A stretch of DNA of 64,000 nucleotides from Microbacterium enclense (GCF_001456955.1 NZ_KQ758467.1:685333-749332), one strand, 5' to 3'; numbered from the stretch's first letter, positions 25,276 to 34,936 are shown. A program made the numbers and translations. The notes: generated from the sequence alone by a model not told the origin.

Positions 25276-25677
25276 ATGACCGACATCGACTGGGACGAAC
25301 TCCGTTCCGCCGCGACGGATGCCATGCACCGCGCGTACGCGCCCTACTCCCGCTTCAAGGTGGGCGCTGCCGCGCTCGTCGCCGACGGCCGCATCGTCTC
25401 GGGATGCAACGTCGAGAACGCCTCGTACGGGGTGACGCTCTGCGCCGAGTGCGGACTGGTGTCCGAGCTGCACATGTCGGGCGGGGGCCAGCTGGTCGCG
25501 TTCGTCTGCGTCGACGGGGAGGGCCGCACCCTCATGCCGTGCGGGCGCTGCCGTCAGTTGCTGTTCGAGCACGCGATCCCGGGCATGCTGCTCGAGACCG
25601 TCAGCGGCATCCGGACCATCGACGAGGTGCTGCCCGATGCGTTCGGTCCGCGCGACCTCGAGGAGGCGGCCCGGTGA
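25276..25677 (+). CDS. cdd: cytidine deaminase
   Basis: The 133-residue homotetramer-type enzyme converts cytidine and deoxycytidine to uridine forms. It shows the substrate segment AYAPYSRFKVGAAAL, GCNVENASYG, and the zinc ligands TLCAECGLVSEL and MPCGRCRQLLFE (Cys-Ala-Glu-Cys with the proton-shuttling Glu, then Pro-Cys-Gly-Arg-Cys). It lies behind the transporter genes and overlaps deoA by four bases, so imported pyrimidine nucleosides can be used at once. Confidence 0.96.
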   Translation: MTDIDWDELRSAATDAMHRAYAPYSRFKVGAAALVADGRIVSGCNVENASYGVTLCAECGLVSELHMSGGGQLVAFVCVDGEGRTLMPCGRCRQLLFEHAIPGMLLETVSGIRTIDEVLPDAFGPRDLEEAAR

Positions 25678-26987
25678 CCTATCGACAGGCTCAGGGACCG
25701 GTGCCGGAGGCCTACGACGCGGTCGACATCATCCGCGCGCAGCGCGACGGGCGCGCCATCACCGAGGGTGAGATCCGCTGGCTGGTCGACGCGTACACCC
25801 GTGGCTACGTGATGGACGCGCAGATGTCGGCCTTCACCATGGCGGTATTGCTGAACGGTCTCGGCCGTGACCAGATCCGCGTGCTGACCGACGCGATGAT
25901 CGCCTCGGGTGAGCGGATGGACTTCTCCTCCCTCGGCAAGGTCACCGTCGACAAGCACTCCACCGGCGGAGTGGGCGACAAGATCACCCTGCCGCTGGCC
26001 CCCCTCGTCGCTGCCTTCGGCGTCGCCGTGCCGCAGCTCTCGGGCCGCGGGCTCGGGCACACCGGCGGAACGCTCGACAAGCTCGAGTCGATCCCCGGCT
26101 GGCGCGCGGCGCTGTCGAACGACGAGATCATGGCGCAGCTCGCCGACGTGGGCGCGGTCATCTGCGCGGCGGGTACGGGCCTGGCCCCGGCCGACAAGAA
26201 GCTCTACGCGCTGCGCGACGTCACCGGCACGGTCGAGGCGATCCCCCTGATCGCGTCGAGCATCATGTCGAAGAAGATCGCCGAGGGCACCGACTCGCTC
26301 GTGCTCGACGTGAAGTTCGGCTCGGGCGCCTTCATGCAGGACATCGACCGCGCGCGCGAGCTCGCCGAGACGATGGTCGCCCTCGGCACGGATTCGGGCG
26401 TGAACACCACCGCCCTGCTCACCGACATGAACACCCCGCTGGGTCTCGCCATCGGCAACGCCAACGAGGTGCGCGAATCGGTCGAGGTGCTCGCCGGCGG
26501 CGGCCCCGCCGACGTGGTGGAGCTGACCGTGTCGCTCGCGCGTGAGATGCTCGCCCTCGCCGGCCAGCCCGACGCCGACGTCGAGAAGGCGCTGCAGGAC
26601 GGTCGCGCGATGGACGTGTGGAACCGCATGATCCGCGCACAGGACGGCGACCCGGATGCCGCACTCCCGACGCCGCGCGAGACGCACACGGTCGTCGCCG
26701 AGCGATCGGGCGTCGTCACCCGCGTCGAGGCCCTGCCCTTCGGCATCGGCGCGTGGCGCCTGGGCGCCGGTCGCGCCCGCGCCGAGGACGCGGTCGTGCA
26801 CGCCGCGGGCATCGACCTGCACGTCACCGTCGGCCAATCGGTCGCCGCCGGTCAGCCGTTGTTCACCCTGTCGGCCGACGACGAGTCGCGGTTCGAGCGA
26901 GCGCTCGGGGCCGTCGAGGGAGCACTCGAGATCGGCGACGCCGCCCCCGCCGCGTCGCCGCTCGTGCGTGAGCGGATCACCGCGTGA
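25674..26987 (+). CDS. deoA: thymidine phosphorylase, N-terminus from a REP-like repeat
   Basis: The 437-residue enzyme splits thymidine or deoxyuridine to base and deoxyribose 1-phosphate. It carries the family signature KHSTGGVGDKITLPLAPLVAAFG followed by QLSGRGLGHTGGTLDKLESIPGW, and the C-terminal GIDLHVTVGQSVAAGQPLFTL barrel-sandwich domain. The start is the GTG at 25674, overlapping the cdd stop. The first 13 residues (VTYRQAQGPVPEA) are unusual: codons 4-9 are formed by an exact inverted copy of the 18-mer REP repeat found downstream of ribH. The usual homology begins only at YDAVDIIRAQRDG. Confidence 0.95.
   Translation: MTYRQAQGPVPEAYDAVDIIRAQRDGRAITEGEIRWLVDAYTRGYVMDAQMSAFTMAVLLNGLGRDQIRVLTDAMIASGERMDFSSLGKVTVDKHSTGGVGDKITLPLAPLVAAFGVAVPQLSGRGLGHTGGTLDKLESIPGWRAALSNDEIMAQLADVGAVICAAGTGLAPADKKLYALRDVTGTVEAIPLIASSIMSKKIAEGTDSLVLDVKFGSGAFMQDIDRARELAETMVALGTDSGVNTTALLTDMNTPLGLAIGNANEVRESVEVLAGGGPADVVELTVSLAREMLALAGQPDADVEKALQDGRAMDVWNRMIRAQDGDPDAALPTPRETHTVVAERSGVVTRVEALPFGIGAWRLGAGRARAEDAVVHAAGIDLHVTVGQSVAAGQPLFTLSADDESRFERALGAVEGALEIGDAAPAASPLVRERITA
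25682..25699 (+). repeat. REP-like 18-mer inside the deoA start
   Basis: TCGACAGGCTCAGGGACC is the exact inverse of the repeat core at 2438-2455. Here it is translated as part of the DeoA N-terminus. Confidence 0.85.
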
Positions 26988-28117
26988 TGGCATCCGGAAA
27001 GAAGAGCACCGTGGCATCCGACGACTTTCGCATCGGCCGCACCAAGATCGCCGACCTGCCCAAGGTCTCGCTGCACGATCACCTCGACGGCGGGCTGCGC
27101 CCCCAGACGGTGCTCGAGCTCGCCGACGAGATCGGCCTCGACCTGCCCGCACAGGATGCGAAGGGCCTCGGGGCGTGGTTCTCGGACCACATCGACGGCG
27201 GGTCGCTCGAGGACTACCTCGAGAAGTTCTCGCTCACCGTCGGCGTGATGCAGACGCGCGAGGGACTCGTGCGCACGGCGAAGGAGTTCGTCGAAGACCT
27301 CGCCGCCGACGGCGTCGTCTACGGCGAGGTGCGCTGGGCACCCGAGCAGCACCTCACCCGGGGCCTCAGCCTCGACGAGGTCGTGGATGCCGTGCAGGAG
27401 GGCATCGAGGAGGGCGAGGATGCCGCCGACGCGCGCGGTCACGACATCCGCGTCGGTCAGCTGCTCACCGCCCTGCGTCACAACGACAACGCGCGCGACA
27501 TCGCCGAACTCGCGGTGTCGTGGCGCGGGCGCGGAGTGGTCGGCTTCGATCTCGCCGGACCCGAAGACGGCTTCCTGCCGTCGGGGCACCGCGCCGCGTT
27601 CGACTACCTCGCCGAGCGGTTCTTCCCCACGACCGTGCACGCAGGGGAGGGTGCCGGTCTGGCATCCATCCGCTCCGCGCTCATCGACGGGCGCGCGCTG
27701 CGGCTCGGCCACGGCGTGCGCATCGCCAACGACCTCGACGTCGTCTCGCGCGAGGGCGAAGAGGTGCAGGTCACCTTCGGCGACCTGGCCCGCTGGGTAC
27801 GCGACCGCGAGATCACGCTCGAGCTGTCGCCGACGTCGAACCTGCAGTCGGGGGCCGTCACGGCGTGGGGCGACACGATGGACGCGCACCCGTTCGACCT
27901 GCTCTACCAGCTCGACTTCTCGGTCACCGTGAACGTCGACAACCGCCTGATGAGCGCCACCACCCTGACCCGCGAGCTGGGGCTGCTGGCGCAGGCGTTC
28001 GAGTACGACCTCGACGACCTCGAGGCGTTCCAGCTCAACGCCGCCGCCGGAGCGTTCCTGCCGGTGGAGGAGCGCGAGGAGCTCATCGAGATCATCTCGG
28101 AGGGCTTCCGGCGCTGA
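26987..28117 (+). CDS. add: adenosine deaminase
   Basis: The 376-residue zinc TIM-barrel enzyme deaminates adenosine to inosine. Metal ligands and active site: HDHLDGGLRP (His-x-His), VYGEVRWAPEQHL, TVHAGEGAGLASI (His and the catalytic Glu), RLGHGVRIAND and LSPTSNLQSGAV; the final Asp pair is probably in VNVDNRLMSATTL. The ATG at 26987 overlaps the deoA stop (TGATG); GTG at 26984 or 27011 is also possible. It closes the nucleoside uptake and salvage operon. Confidence 0.94.
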   Translation: MASGKKSTVASDDFRIGRTKIADLPKVSLHDHLDGGLRPQTVLELADEIGLDLPAQDAKGLGAWFSDHIDGGSLEDYLEKFSLTVGVMQTREGLVRTAKEFVEDLAADGVVYGEVRWAPEQHLTRGLSLDEVVDAVQEGIEEGEDAADARGHDIRVGQLLTALRHNDNARDIAELAVSWRGRGVVGFDLAGPEDGFLPSGHRAAFDYLAERFFPTTVHAGEGAGLASIRSALIDGRALRLGHGVRIANDLDVVSREGEEVQVTFGDLARWVRDREITLELSPTSNLQSGAVTAWGDTMDAHPFDLLYQLDFSVTVNVDNRLMSATTLTRELGLLAQAFEYDLDDLEAFQLNAAAGAFLPVEEREELIEIISEGFRR

Positions 28118-28167
28118 CGTCGGCCGAGTCGGGGCCCGCCACTCGGATCGGGGGCATCGCGGGACGC

Positions 28168-28845
28168 TCAGGAGGCGGGGGTGACGATCGTGTACCGCGT
28201 GCTCGGTCGTCCCGCGGTGCTGTAGTCGAGGCTGCGCGTGCACTCACCGTCCTCGGCGAGGTGCTCGAGGTACCGCCGGCAGCTCACCCGAGACAGACCC
28301 AGATGGTCGGCGACCTCGGCAGCGGTGGCCGACCCCAGCTCGCCGAGGGCCGTCCGCACCAGGTCGAGGGTGGGGCGGGACAGTCCCTTCGGCAGCGGGC
28401 GGCGCGTCATGGGGCGTAGCACCGCGTCGACGCCCCGCTGGTCGAGCGAGCCCGCCACCGCCGCCGACGATCGGCGCTCGGCGAGGACGTCGTCAATCCG
28501 CGCGTGCAGCTCGCCGGCCGTGAACGGCTTCACGAGATAGTGCTGCACGCCCATCAGACGCGCGGTTCGCACGGTGTCGACGTCGCGGGCCGCGGTGACG
28601 GCGATCACCTCCGGCTGCACGAGCGTGCCGTCCGCGCGCACCGCCCGTAACGCGTCGAGGCCCGAGAAGCCCGGCAGGTGCACATCGAGCAGGACGAGAT
28701 CGGGACGGAGTTCGGCCACCGCCGAGACGGCATCCGGTCCGCTTCCGGCGGTGCCGACCAGCTCGCACGCGGAGTGCGCCGAGACGAACCGCCCGTGCAG
28801 CGAGGCGACGGCGGGGATGTCGTCGACGACGAGCACGCGCAGCAT
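28168..28845 (-). CDS. response regulator, CitB/DctR type
   Basis: The 225-residue protein has an N-terminal receiver with the acidic pocket VVDDIPAV, phospho-acceptor Asp54 (LVLLDVHLPGFSG), the TAARDVD switch and Lys106 (YLVKPFTAGE). The C-terminal part (SRPTLDLVRTALGELGSATAAEVADHLGLSRVSCRRYLEHL) is a winged helix-turn-helix of the CitB/DpiA class. Its ATG overlaps the sensor kinase stop (TGATG). By class and by position opposite tctCBA it most likely switches on tricarboxylate uptake. Confidence 0.9.
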   Translation of the reverse strand: MLRVLVVDDIPAVASLHGRFVSAHSACELVGTAGSGPDAVSAVAELRPDLVLLDVHLPGFSGLDALRAVRADGTLVQPEVIAVTAARDVDTVRTARLMGVQHYLVKPFTAGELHARIDDVLAERRSSAAVAGSLDQRGVDAVLRPMTRRPLPKGLSRPTLDLVRTALGELGSATAAEVADHLGLSRVSCRRYLEHLAEDGECTRSLDYSTAGRPSTRYTIVTPAS

Positions 28846-30419
28846 CACGACACCCGCTCCGCCGCGGGGAGGACCACCTCGAAGCGCGCACCGCCCAGCG
28901 GGGAGCGCTCGACACGGGCGTCGCCACCGCGGCGACGGGCCACCCGCCGGACGAGCGCGAAACCGATGCCGCGCGACCGGGCGTTCGTACCCTTCGTGCT
29001 CACGCCCTCGTCGAACACGCGCGCACGCAGGGCGTCGGGGACGCCGGCGCCGCTGTCGTCGACCCGGACCCGCACCGCATGGTCGTCGGCATCCACCGCC
29101 ACCCGCAGACGGTCGCCGGGCCGGCACGCGTCCAGGGCGTTGTCGACGAGGTTCCCGACCACGGTGATGAGATCGCCCACAAAGTCCGGCGGCGGAGTGC
29201 CGTGCGCGACCACGTCGAGCGCCACGTCGAGCTCGCGTGCGCGGGCGAGCTTGACCGACAGCAGAGCGGTCACCTCGCTGCCGAGGGTCGCGGCATCCGG
29301 TCCCGGATCCAGCGGGCCGCCCGGTCGGACCTGGGCGATGAACTCCCGCGCGTCGTCCCACGCGCCGAGCTCGAGCAGCCCCGACACCACGTGCAGCGAG
29401 TTGGCGAACTCGTGCGCCTGAGCGCGCAGACCCTCGGTGAGCGACTGCTGCCCGTCCATGCTGCGCAGCGCCTCGTGCAGCTCGCTGTGGTCGCGCAGGA
29501 GCAGGGTGCCGCCCACCATGCGGCCGCGGTCGTCGCGGAGCCCGGTCGATCGGGCGATCACGGGGCGTTCGCCGGCCAGCACGAGCCGGCCCTCTGGCTC
29601 GCCGTCTTCCATGGCCTGCAGGAGCGGGCCGTCCAGCGTCTCGTCGGCGCGGCGTCCTGCGAGCGTGCCGCGACCGATGAGGCGTTCCGCGGCGTCGTTG
29701 GCGCTCGTGACGATGCCGCGATGGTCGACGCGGATCACCCCCTCGCTGAGGCGGTGCAGCATGGTCTCGCGCTCGCCCACCAGCTCGGCGATCTCATCGG
29801 GCTCGAGGCCCAGGATGCGGCGGCGGATGAGCGCCGACACCCAGGCGGCGCCGAAGACCCCGGCCACCGCGGCTCCGCCGAACGCGAGGAAGAGCCCCGG
29901 CAGCCGCGACTGCAGGTCGGCGGCGAGCTCGGACTCGAGCACCCCGACCGACACCGCGCCGATGACCGGGGCGGTCTCGTCGTCGCCGTCGGCGAAGACC
30001 GGCACCTTCACCCGGTAGGACTGGCCCAGCGTGCCCGTCTCGGTTCCCGACCACACCTGGCCCGACAGCGGGATGGAGGGGTCGGTCGACACGATCTCGC
30101 CGATGCGGTCGGGATTCGGGTGCGAGAGACGGATGCCGTCGAGGTCGGTCACCACGACGTAGGTCAACGCCGATGCCTCGCGGATGACCTCAGCCACCGG
30201 TTGGATCGCCGCGGAGGGGTCGGGATCGTCGAACGCCTCGACGATGACCGGCAGTCGAGCGATCGACAGGGCCACCCCGACCATGCGCTCGCGGTAGGAG
30301 TCGCGGATCGCGCTCTCTTGGATCCAGACGGTGACGATGCCCGCCCCGAGGGTCACGACGCACACGATCAACGCCTGCAGCAGCAAGAGCTGCAGTCTCA
30401 GCGACAGTGCTCGGACCAC
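28845..30419 (-). CDS. sensor histidine kinase, CitA/DcuS type
   Basis: The 524-residue membrane kinase has TM1 at about residues 12-31, an extracytoplasmic PAS-like sensor at about 35-175 (ALTYVVVTDLDGIRLSHPNPDRIG is the typical carboxylate-sensor strand) and TM2 at about 178-200. A cytoplasmic PAS follows (EGVIRVDHRGIVTSANDAAERLIG), then the Spo0B-like H-box QAHEFANSLHVVSGLLELG and HATPase motifs NLVDNALDAC, DSGAGVPD and RSRGIGFALV. It probably senses citrate or another di/tricarboxylate outside the cell. It starts at GTG 30419 and is divergent from the transporter it should control. Confidence 0.9.
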   Translation of the reverse strand: MVRALSLRLQLLLLQALIVCVVTLGAGIVTVWIQESAIRDSYRERMVGVALSIARLPVIVEAFDDPDPSAAIQPVAEVIREASALTYVVVTDLDGIRLSHPNPDRIGEIVSTDPSIPLSGQVWSGTETGTLGQSYRVKVPVFADGDDETAPVIGAVSVGVLESELAADLQSRLPGLFLAFGGAAVAGVFGAAWVSALIRRRILGLEPDEIAELVGERETMLHRLSEGVIRVDHRGIVTSANDAAERLIGRGTLAGRRADETLDGPLLQAMEDGEPEGRLVLAGERPVIARSTGLRDDRGRMVGGTLLLRDHSELHEALRSMDGQQSLTEGLRAQAHEFANSLHVVSGLLELGAWDDAREFIAQVRPGGPLDPGPDAATLGSEVTALLSVKLARARELDVALDVVAHGTPPPDFVGDLITVVGNLVDNALDACRPGDRLRVAVDADDHAVRVRVDDSGAGVPDALRARVFDEGVSTKGTNARSRGIGFALVRRVARRRGGDARVERSPLGGARFEVVLPAAERVS

Positions 30420-30470
30420 GGTTCATTGTCTCCCGGGGTGGGCGGAAGGAGCAGTCCCGTGCGCGACCAA

Positions 30471-30496
30471 TAGTTGCCGAACTCGTTGTTAGTTGC
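30471..30496. promoter_or_regulatory. direct repeat TAGTTGC in the tct/kinase divergent region
   Basis: TAGTTGC occurs at 30471-30477 and 30490-30496, 19 bp apart on the same strand, midway between the kinase start and tctC. It could be the binding site of the neighbouring CitB-type regulator. This is inferred from position only. Confidence 0.4.
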
Positions 30497-30588
30497 ACAA
30501 GCGCGACGCGTCCCGCAGCCGTTACCTACGGTGAGCCATCAGCGGAGAGGCGACGGCGCCTCCCCGAACTCGAAGAGGAGTACCGCGC

Positions 30589-31605
30589 ATGCGTCGCACC
30601 ACCATCGCCCTCGTCCCCCTGGCTGCGCTCTCTCTCGCGGCTCTCACCGGCTGCAACCCGCAGGGTGCGGGCGCCGGCGGGGCAGCAGCCTCGCAGGATG
30701 CGGCATCCATCGACTCCGTCAACATCATCGTCCCCGCCGACCCGGGGGGCGGCTGGGATCAGACCGGTCGCGCCGTCTCCGACGTGCTGACCGGCGCCAG
30801 CCTGGTGGGCACCGCCGCCGTGAGCAACGTCGGCGGCGCCGGCGGCACGGTCGGCCTCGCCTCACTGGCCAACGAACGCGACCCCTACACGCTGATGGTG
30901 ACGGGCCTGGTCATGGTCGGTGCCGTCGAGACGAACGCCGCCGAGAACCGCATCGAGGACACCACGCCGATCGCCCGCCTCACGGAGGAGCCGCTCGTCG
31001 TGGTGGTGCCCGCCACGAGCGAGTACCAGACGCTCCAGGACCTCGTCGATGCCATCGTCGCCCAGGGGCAGGGTGTCACCATCACCGGCGGCTCCGCCGG
31101 CGGTGCCGACCACATCCTCGCGGGACTCCTGCTCGAGGAGGCCGGGCTCTCGGGCGCCGACATCACCGAGAAGCTCAACTACGTGCCGAACGCCGGTGGC
31201 GGCGAGGCCGTCTCGCTGCTGCTGGGCAACAACGCCGCGGCCGGCATCTCGGGTGTGGGCGAGTTCGCCGAGTACGTCGAGTCGGGCGACCTGCGCGCGC
31301 TCGCCGTCTCGAGCGAGGAAGCCGCCACCCTGCTGCCCGACGTGCCCACCATGACCTCCGAGGGCTTCGACGTCGTCTACACCAACTGGCGCGGCCTGCT
31401 CGCCCCCGGTGGCATCAGCGAGGCGGATGCCGAGGGCCTCACCTCCCTGGTCACCTCGATGCACGAGTCGGGCGCGTGGAAGGACGTGCTCGAGGAGCGC
31501 GGCTGGACCGACGCCTTCCTGACCGGGGAAGAATTCACCTCCTTCGTCGACGAGAACATCGTCGACGTGTCGGGGACGCTGAAGAACATCGGGTTGATCT
31601 CGTGA
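30589..31605 (+). CDS. tctC: tripartite tricarboxylate transporter binding lipoprotein
   Basis: The 338-residue lipoprotein has a lipobox at SLAALTGCNPQ (Cys22). The mature protein is a Bug/TctC-type solute receptor: VNIIVPADPGGGWDQTGRAVSDVL is the family opening, followed by NVGGAGGTVGLASLAN and ITGGSAGGADHILAGLLLEEAG. It hands a carboxylate, perhaps citrate, to TctAB. The ribosome site GAGGAG lies before the ATG. The next gene overlaps by four bases (GTGA). Confidence 0.93.
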   Translation: MRRTTIALVPLAALSLAALTGCNPQGAGAGGAAASQDAASIDSVNIIVPADPGGGWDQTGRAVSDVLTGASLVGTAAVSNVGGAGGTVGLASLANERDPYTLMVTGLVMVGAVETNAAENRIEDTTPIARLTEEPLVVVVPATSEYQTLQDLVDAIVAQGQGVTITGGSAGGADHILAGLLLEEAGLSGADITEKLNYVPNAGGGEAVSLLLGNNAAAGISGVGEFAEYVESGDLRALAVSSEEAATLLPDVPTMTSEGFDVVYTNWRGLLAPGGISEADAEGLTSLVTSMHESGAWKDVLEERGWTDAFLTGEEFTSFVDENIVDVSGTLKNIGLIS

Positions 31606-32153
31606 CGACCACCGAGGTACCGGGGGCGGGCACCGCGCGCCCCCGGTGGGGCGCCGACCGGATCGGCAACGCGATCTTCGCCGGCGTCGTCTTCGGCCTC
31701 GGCGTGTTCGCCCTCGTGGGCGCCTTCGCCATCCGCGTCCCCGCGGGGCAGGCGATCGGCCCGCAGGTGTTCCCCTTCGCCGTCGCGCTGATCCTGCTCG
31801 GCTCCGGTGGCGCGCTCGTGGTCGCGGCGCTGCGCGGCCAGGTCGCGCCGCGCGAAGAGGGTGAGGACATCGACCCGGATGCCAAGACCGACTGGTGGAC
31901 GATCCTCAAGCTCGTCGCGCTGCTGGTCGCCGTGCTGCTGCTGCTCGAACTGCTGGGCTGGTGGATGGTCGCCGCCCTCCTGTTCGGCGGCGTCGCCTGG
32001 ACCCTCGGTGCCAAGCGCCCCTGGGTCGCCTTCCTCGCCGGGCTGGTCATCGGCATCGGCACCCAGCTCCTCTTCGGCGAGGGCCTGGGCCTCTTCCTTC
32101 CCCGCGGGGCCGCCTTCGACTGGTGGTACGGCCCCGGACCCCTGTTCGGCTAG
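31602..32153 (+). CDS. tctB: tripartite tricarboxylate transporter small membrane subunit
   Basis: This is a 183-residue protein with four hydrophobic segments (about residues 22-44, 55-74, 104-136 and 142-160) separated by a charged loop (PREEGEDIDPDAKTDWW), the usual layout of TctB. It pairs with TctA in the membrane. The GTG at 31602 overlaps the tctC stop; a longer open frame upstream is not homologous. Confidence 0.88.
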   Translation: MTTTEVPGAGTARPRWGADRIGNAIFAGVVFGLGVFALVGAFAIRVPAGQAIGPQVFPFAVALILLGSGGALVVAALRGQVAPREEGEDIDPDAKTDWWTILKLVALLVAVLLLLELLGWWMVAALLFGGVAWTLGAKRPWVAFLAGLVIGIGTQLLFGEGLGLFLPRGAAFDWWYGPGPLFG

Positions 32154-32165
32154 GAGACCGTCGAC

Positions 32166-33827
32166 ATGGATGCTGTGAACTCCCTCATGGAGGGCTTCGC
32201 CACGGCGCTGCAGCCGGAGTACCTGCTCTTCGCGCTGCTCGGCGTCGTCATCGGAACCGCGGTCGGAGTGCTCCCGGGCATCGGCCCGGCCATGACCGTG
32301 GCCCTGCTGCTGCCCCTGACCTACTCGCTGTCGCCGACGGCGGCCATCATCACCTTCGCGGGCATCTACTACGGCGGGATGTACGGTGGCTCGACCACCA
32401 GCATCCTGTTGAACACCCCGGGTGAGTCGGCATCCGTCATCACCGCCATCGAGGGCAACAAGATGGCGAAGCTCGGGCGCGGAGCCGCGGCCCTCGCGAC
32501 GGCCGCCATCGGCTCGTTCATCGCGGGAACGATCGCGACCGCACTGCTGACGCTGTTCGCGCCGCTGCTCGCCCGTTTCGCGGTCAACCTCTCACCGGCG
32601 GACTTCGTCGCCCTCATCGTGGTGGCCTTCGTCACGGTGGGCGCACTGCTGGGGTCGTCGCCGTCTCGCGGCCTCGCCTCGCTCGGCATCGGCCTGCTCG
32701 TCGGCCTCATCGGCACCGAGGCGACCACCGGCCAGGCGCGGTACACGATGGGGATCCTCGCGCTGTCCGACGGCGTGAGCGTCGTGCTCGTGGCCGTGGG
32801 CCTGTTCGCGGTGGGGGAGACGCTGTACGTCGCCGCGCGCCTCCGACACGGGCCCATTCCCGTCATCCCGGTCACGCGGGGCTGGCGCAGTTGGATGACG
32901 CGCGAGGATTGGCGTCGCTCGTGGAAGCCGTGGCTGCGCGGCACCTTCATCGGCTTCCCCATCGGCACCATCCCGGCCGGCGGCGCCGACGTCGCGACCT
33001 TCCTGTCGTACGCCAGCGAGAAGAAGCTGTCGAAGAACAAGGAGCAGTTCGGCCGCGGTGCGATCGAGGGCGTCGCCGGACCCGAGGCGGCCAACAACGC
33101 CGCCGCGGCGGGCGTGCTGGTGCCGCTGCTGACCCTGGGCCTTCCGACGACGGCCACCGCGGCCATCATCATCACGGCCTTCCAGTCGTACGGCATCCAA
33201 CCCGGACCCCAGCTCTTCCAGAACCAGGGCGACCTCGTCTGGGCGCTGATCGCGAGCCTGTACATCGGCAATGTGCTGCTCATCGTGCTGAACCTGCCGC
33301 TCGCGGGACTGTGGGTGAAGGTGCTGCAGATCCCGCGGCCGTACCTGTACGCCGGCATCCTCACCTTCGCGGTGCTCGGCGCGTACGCGGTGAGCTTCTC
33401 GACGCTCGACATCGTGATCCTCTTGATCGTCGGCGCGCTCGGGTACTTCATGCGGCGCTTCGGCTTCCCGATCGCGCCGCTCATCGTGGGGCTGATCCTC
33501 GGGCCCATGGGCGAGCAGCAACTGCGCAAGGCACTGCAGCTCAGCCAGGGCAACGTCGCCGACCTGTTCCTGCACCCGTTCGCCGCGTCGGCGTACGTCG
33601 TGCTGGCGGTGTTCCTCGTGGTGGGGCTGTGGCTCAAGCGCCGTCAGAGCCGTTACGAGCGGGCCCTCGAGGCGTCGCTGGCCGCAACCGAGGGGCACCC
33701 GCAGGCGGCGGTCGACCACCTGTGGGAGCCGGGGGAACGTCCGACCGACGTGCGCACCGAGACGATCCGCGCGGAGCTGGCAGCCGAGAAGGCCCGCGCC
33801 GCTCGTGAGGATCCGCCTCGCCGGTAG
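32166..33827 (+). CDS. tctA: tripartite tricarboxylate transporter large permease
   Basis: The 553-residue permease has about 11-12 membrane segments. Family motifs are [46 protein letters not shown] and, in the second half, [27 protein letters not shown] with [32 protein letters not shown]. This gives the two inverted GxxPGxG-type loops that form the substrate site. A hydrophilic C-terminal tail of about 60 residues follows. It is the last gene of tctCBA and is followed by a strong terminator. Confidence 0.95.
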   Translation: MDAVNSLMEGFATALQPEYLLFALLGVVIGTAVGVLPGIGPAMTVALLLPLTYSLSPTAAIITFAGIYYGGMYGGSTTSILLNTPGESASVITAIEGNKMAKLGRGAAALATAAIGSFIAGTIATALLTLFAPLLARFAVNLSPADFVALIVVAFVTVGALLGSSPSRGLASLGIGLLVGLIGTEATTGQARYTMGILALSDGVSVVLVAVGLFAVGETLYVAARLRHGPIPVIPVTRGWRSWMTREDWRRSWKPWLRGTFIGFPIGTIPAGGADVATFLSYASEKKLSKNKEQFGRGAIEGVAGPEAANNAAAAGVLVPLLTLGLPTTATAAIIITAFQSYGIQPGPQLFQNQGDLVWALIASLYIGNVLLIVLNLPLAGLWVKVLQIPRPYLYAGILTFAVLGAYAVSFSTLDIVILLIVGALGYFMRRFGFPIAPLIVGLILGPMGEQQLRKALQLSQGNVADLFLHPFAASAYVVLAVFLVVGLWLKRRQSRYERALEASLAATEGHPQAAVDHLWEPGERPTDVRTETIRAELAAEKARAAREDPPRR

Positions 33828-33850
33828 CGCCCCGCACCATGCGATCGGCT

Positions 33851-33911
33851 GTCCGAAACACGCCGCCATAGCCCGTGGCATCCGGCGTGGCTCGGACACC
33901 CGACGTTTTTT
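33851..33911 (+). terminator. terminator of tctCBA
   Basis: GTCCGA (33851-33856) pairs with TCGGAC (33892-33897), and CACGCCG pairs with CGGCGTG inside it. A TTTTTT run follows at 33906-33911, the most classical intrinsic terminator in the window. Confidence 0.88.
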
Positions 33912-33935
33912 ACGGAATTGCCCGCGGGGCGCGGG

Positions 33936-34925
33936 TCACGCGGGCGGCGGATCGGCCGTCGAACCTGCGACGGGCAGGTCGCGCGCGGCGGTGAGGGGGC
34001 GCCGCGGGGGCCGACCGGCCCACCAGACGTAGACGCCCGCAGCCAGCACGGCGGCGGCGAGCACGAAGATCCACCACGGGAACGTGGGGATCTCGGGGTG
34101 GGCGCCCGCGCCGTCGAGGTCGGCTTGGGGGGTGGGGATGACGCGCTCCCCGGTGACCAGGATGCGGTGGCTGTTGACACCGAGAGGCGTGCAGGTGACG
34201 AGGGTGACGAGGTCTCGGCCGACGACCGGCGCGAGCGACTCGGTGTCCTCCGGCTCGACGACCCGCGTGTCGACGACGCGATAGACCAGCACCTCACCGA
34301 ACACCTCGATGGTGAAGGTGTCGTCGAGGCCGACGCGGTCGAGGTGGGTGAAGAGCTCGGCCGTCGCGAGCCCGCGGTGCGCGGTCAGCACGGAGTGGGT
34401 GGTGTCGCCGCCCACCGGCAGCGCGGTGCCCTCGAGGTGCCCCACGCCCTCGTAGAGCACCTGCTCGCTGGTGCCGTGGTACACCGGCAGATCGACGGCG
34501 ATGGCGGGGATCTTCAACCGCGCCATGAGGCCCGCGGCATCCGACCGCAACTGCTCGGCGTAGTCGCTGGACTGATCGGGGGAGTTGGCCAACGGAAGGC
34601 GTTCGTTCGCCGCGATCTCGGCGCCGCCGTCGACGAGGCGGGTGTTGTAGGCGCGGGCCGCGTCGAGCTGGTCGGCGAGGGTGTCGGCGCCGAGGTCGCG
34701 GATCTGGTTCGAGTAACCGTCGATGACCTGCGACTGCACGTACTGGGCGAACCACGCGGCCACCGTCGGGTACATCAACAGCCCGACTCCCGCGAGGGCG
34801 CCGATGGCGAGGGCCAGGGAGACGAGCGAGAGCTTCCACGTCGGGCGACGGCGGTCGCGCCGGAGCGGAGCCGACGAAGGGGACGACGGCGCGGCATCGT
34901 GCCGCACCGTCGTCCCCCTCTTCAT
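33936..34925 (-). CDS. class C (pilus) sortase
   Basis: The 329-residue membrane-bound transpeptidase has an N-terminal membrane segment (about 33-52) and a second at the C-terminus (about 284-301), the class C hallmark. Catalytic residues are His183 (SVLTAHRGLATAELFTHL), Cys245 in TLVTCTPLG and Arg254 (NSHRILVTGERV). NSPDQSSDYAE near residue 115 sits where class C enzymes carry the lid. It should polymerise the LPITG pilin coded just upstream through the pilin lysine. The ATG at 34925 is 11 bp from the pilin stop, so the genes are one operon. Confidence 0.94.
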   Translation of the reverse strand: MKRGTTVRHDAAPSSPSSAPLRRDRRRPTWKLSLVSLALAIGALAGVGLLMYPTVAAWFAQYVQSQVIDGYSNQIRDLGADTLADQLDAARAYNTRLVDGGAEIAANERLPLANSPDQSSDYAEQLRSDAAGLMARLKIPAIAVDLPVYHGTSEQVLYEGVGHLEGTALPVGGDTTHSVLTAHRGLATAELFTHLDRVGLDDTFTIEVFGEVLVYRVVDTRVVEPEDTESLAPVVGRDLVTLVTCTPLGVNSHRILVTGERVIPTPQADLDGAGAHPEIPTFPWWIFVLAAAVLAAGVYVWWAGRPPRRPLTAARDLPVAGSTADPPPA

Positions 34926-34936
34926 GCGGTGAGCGA

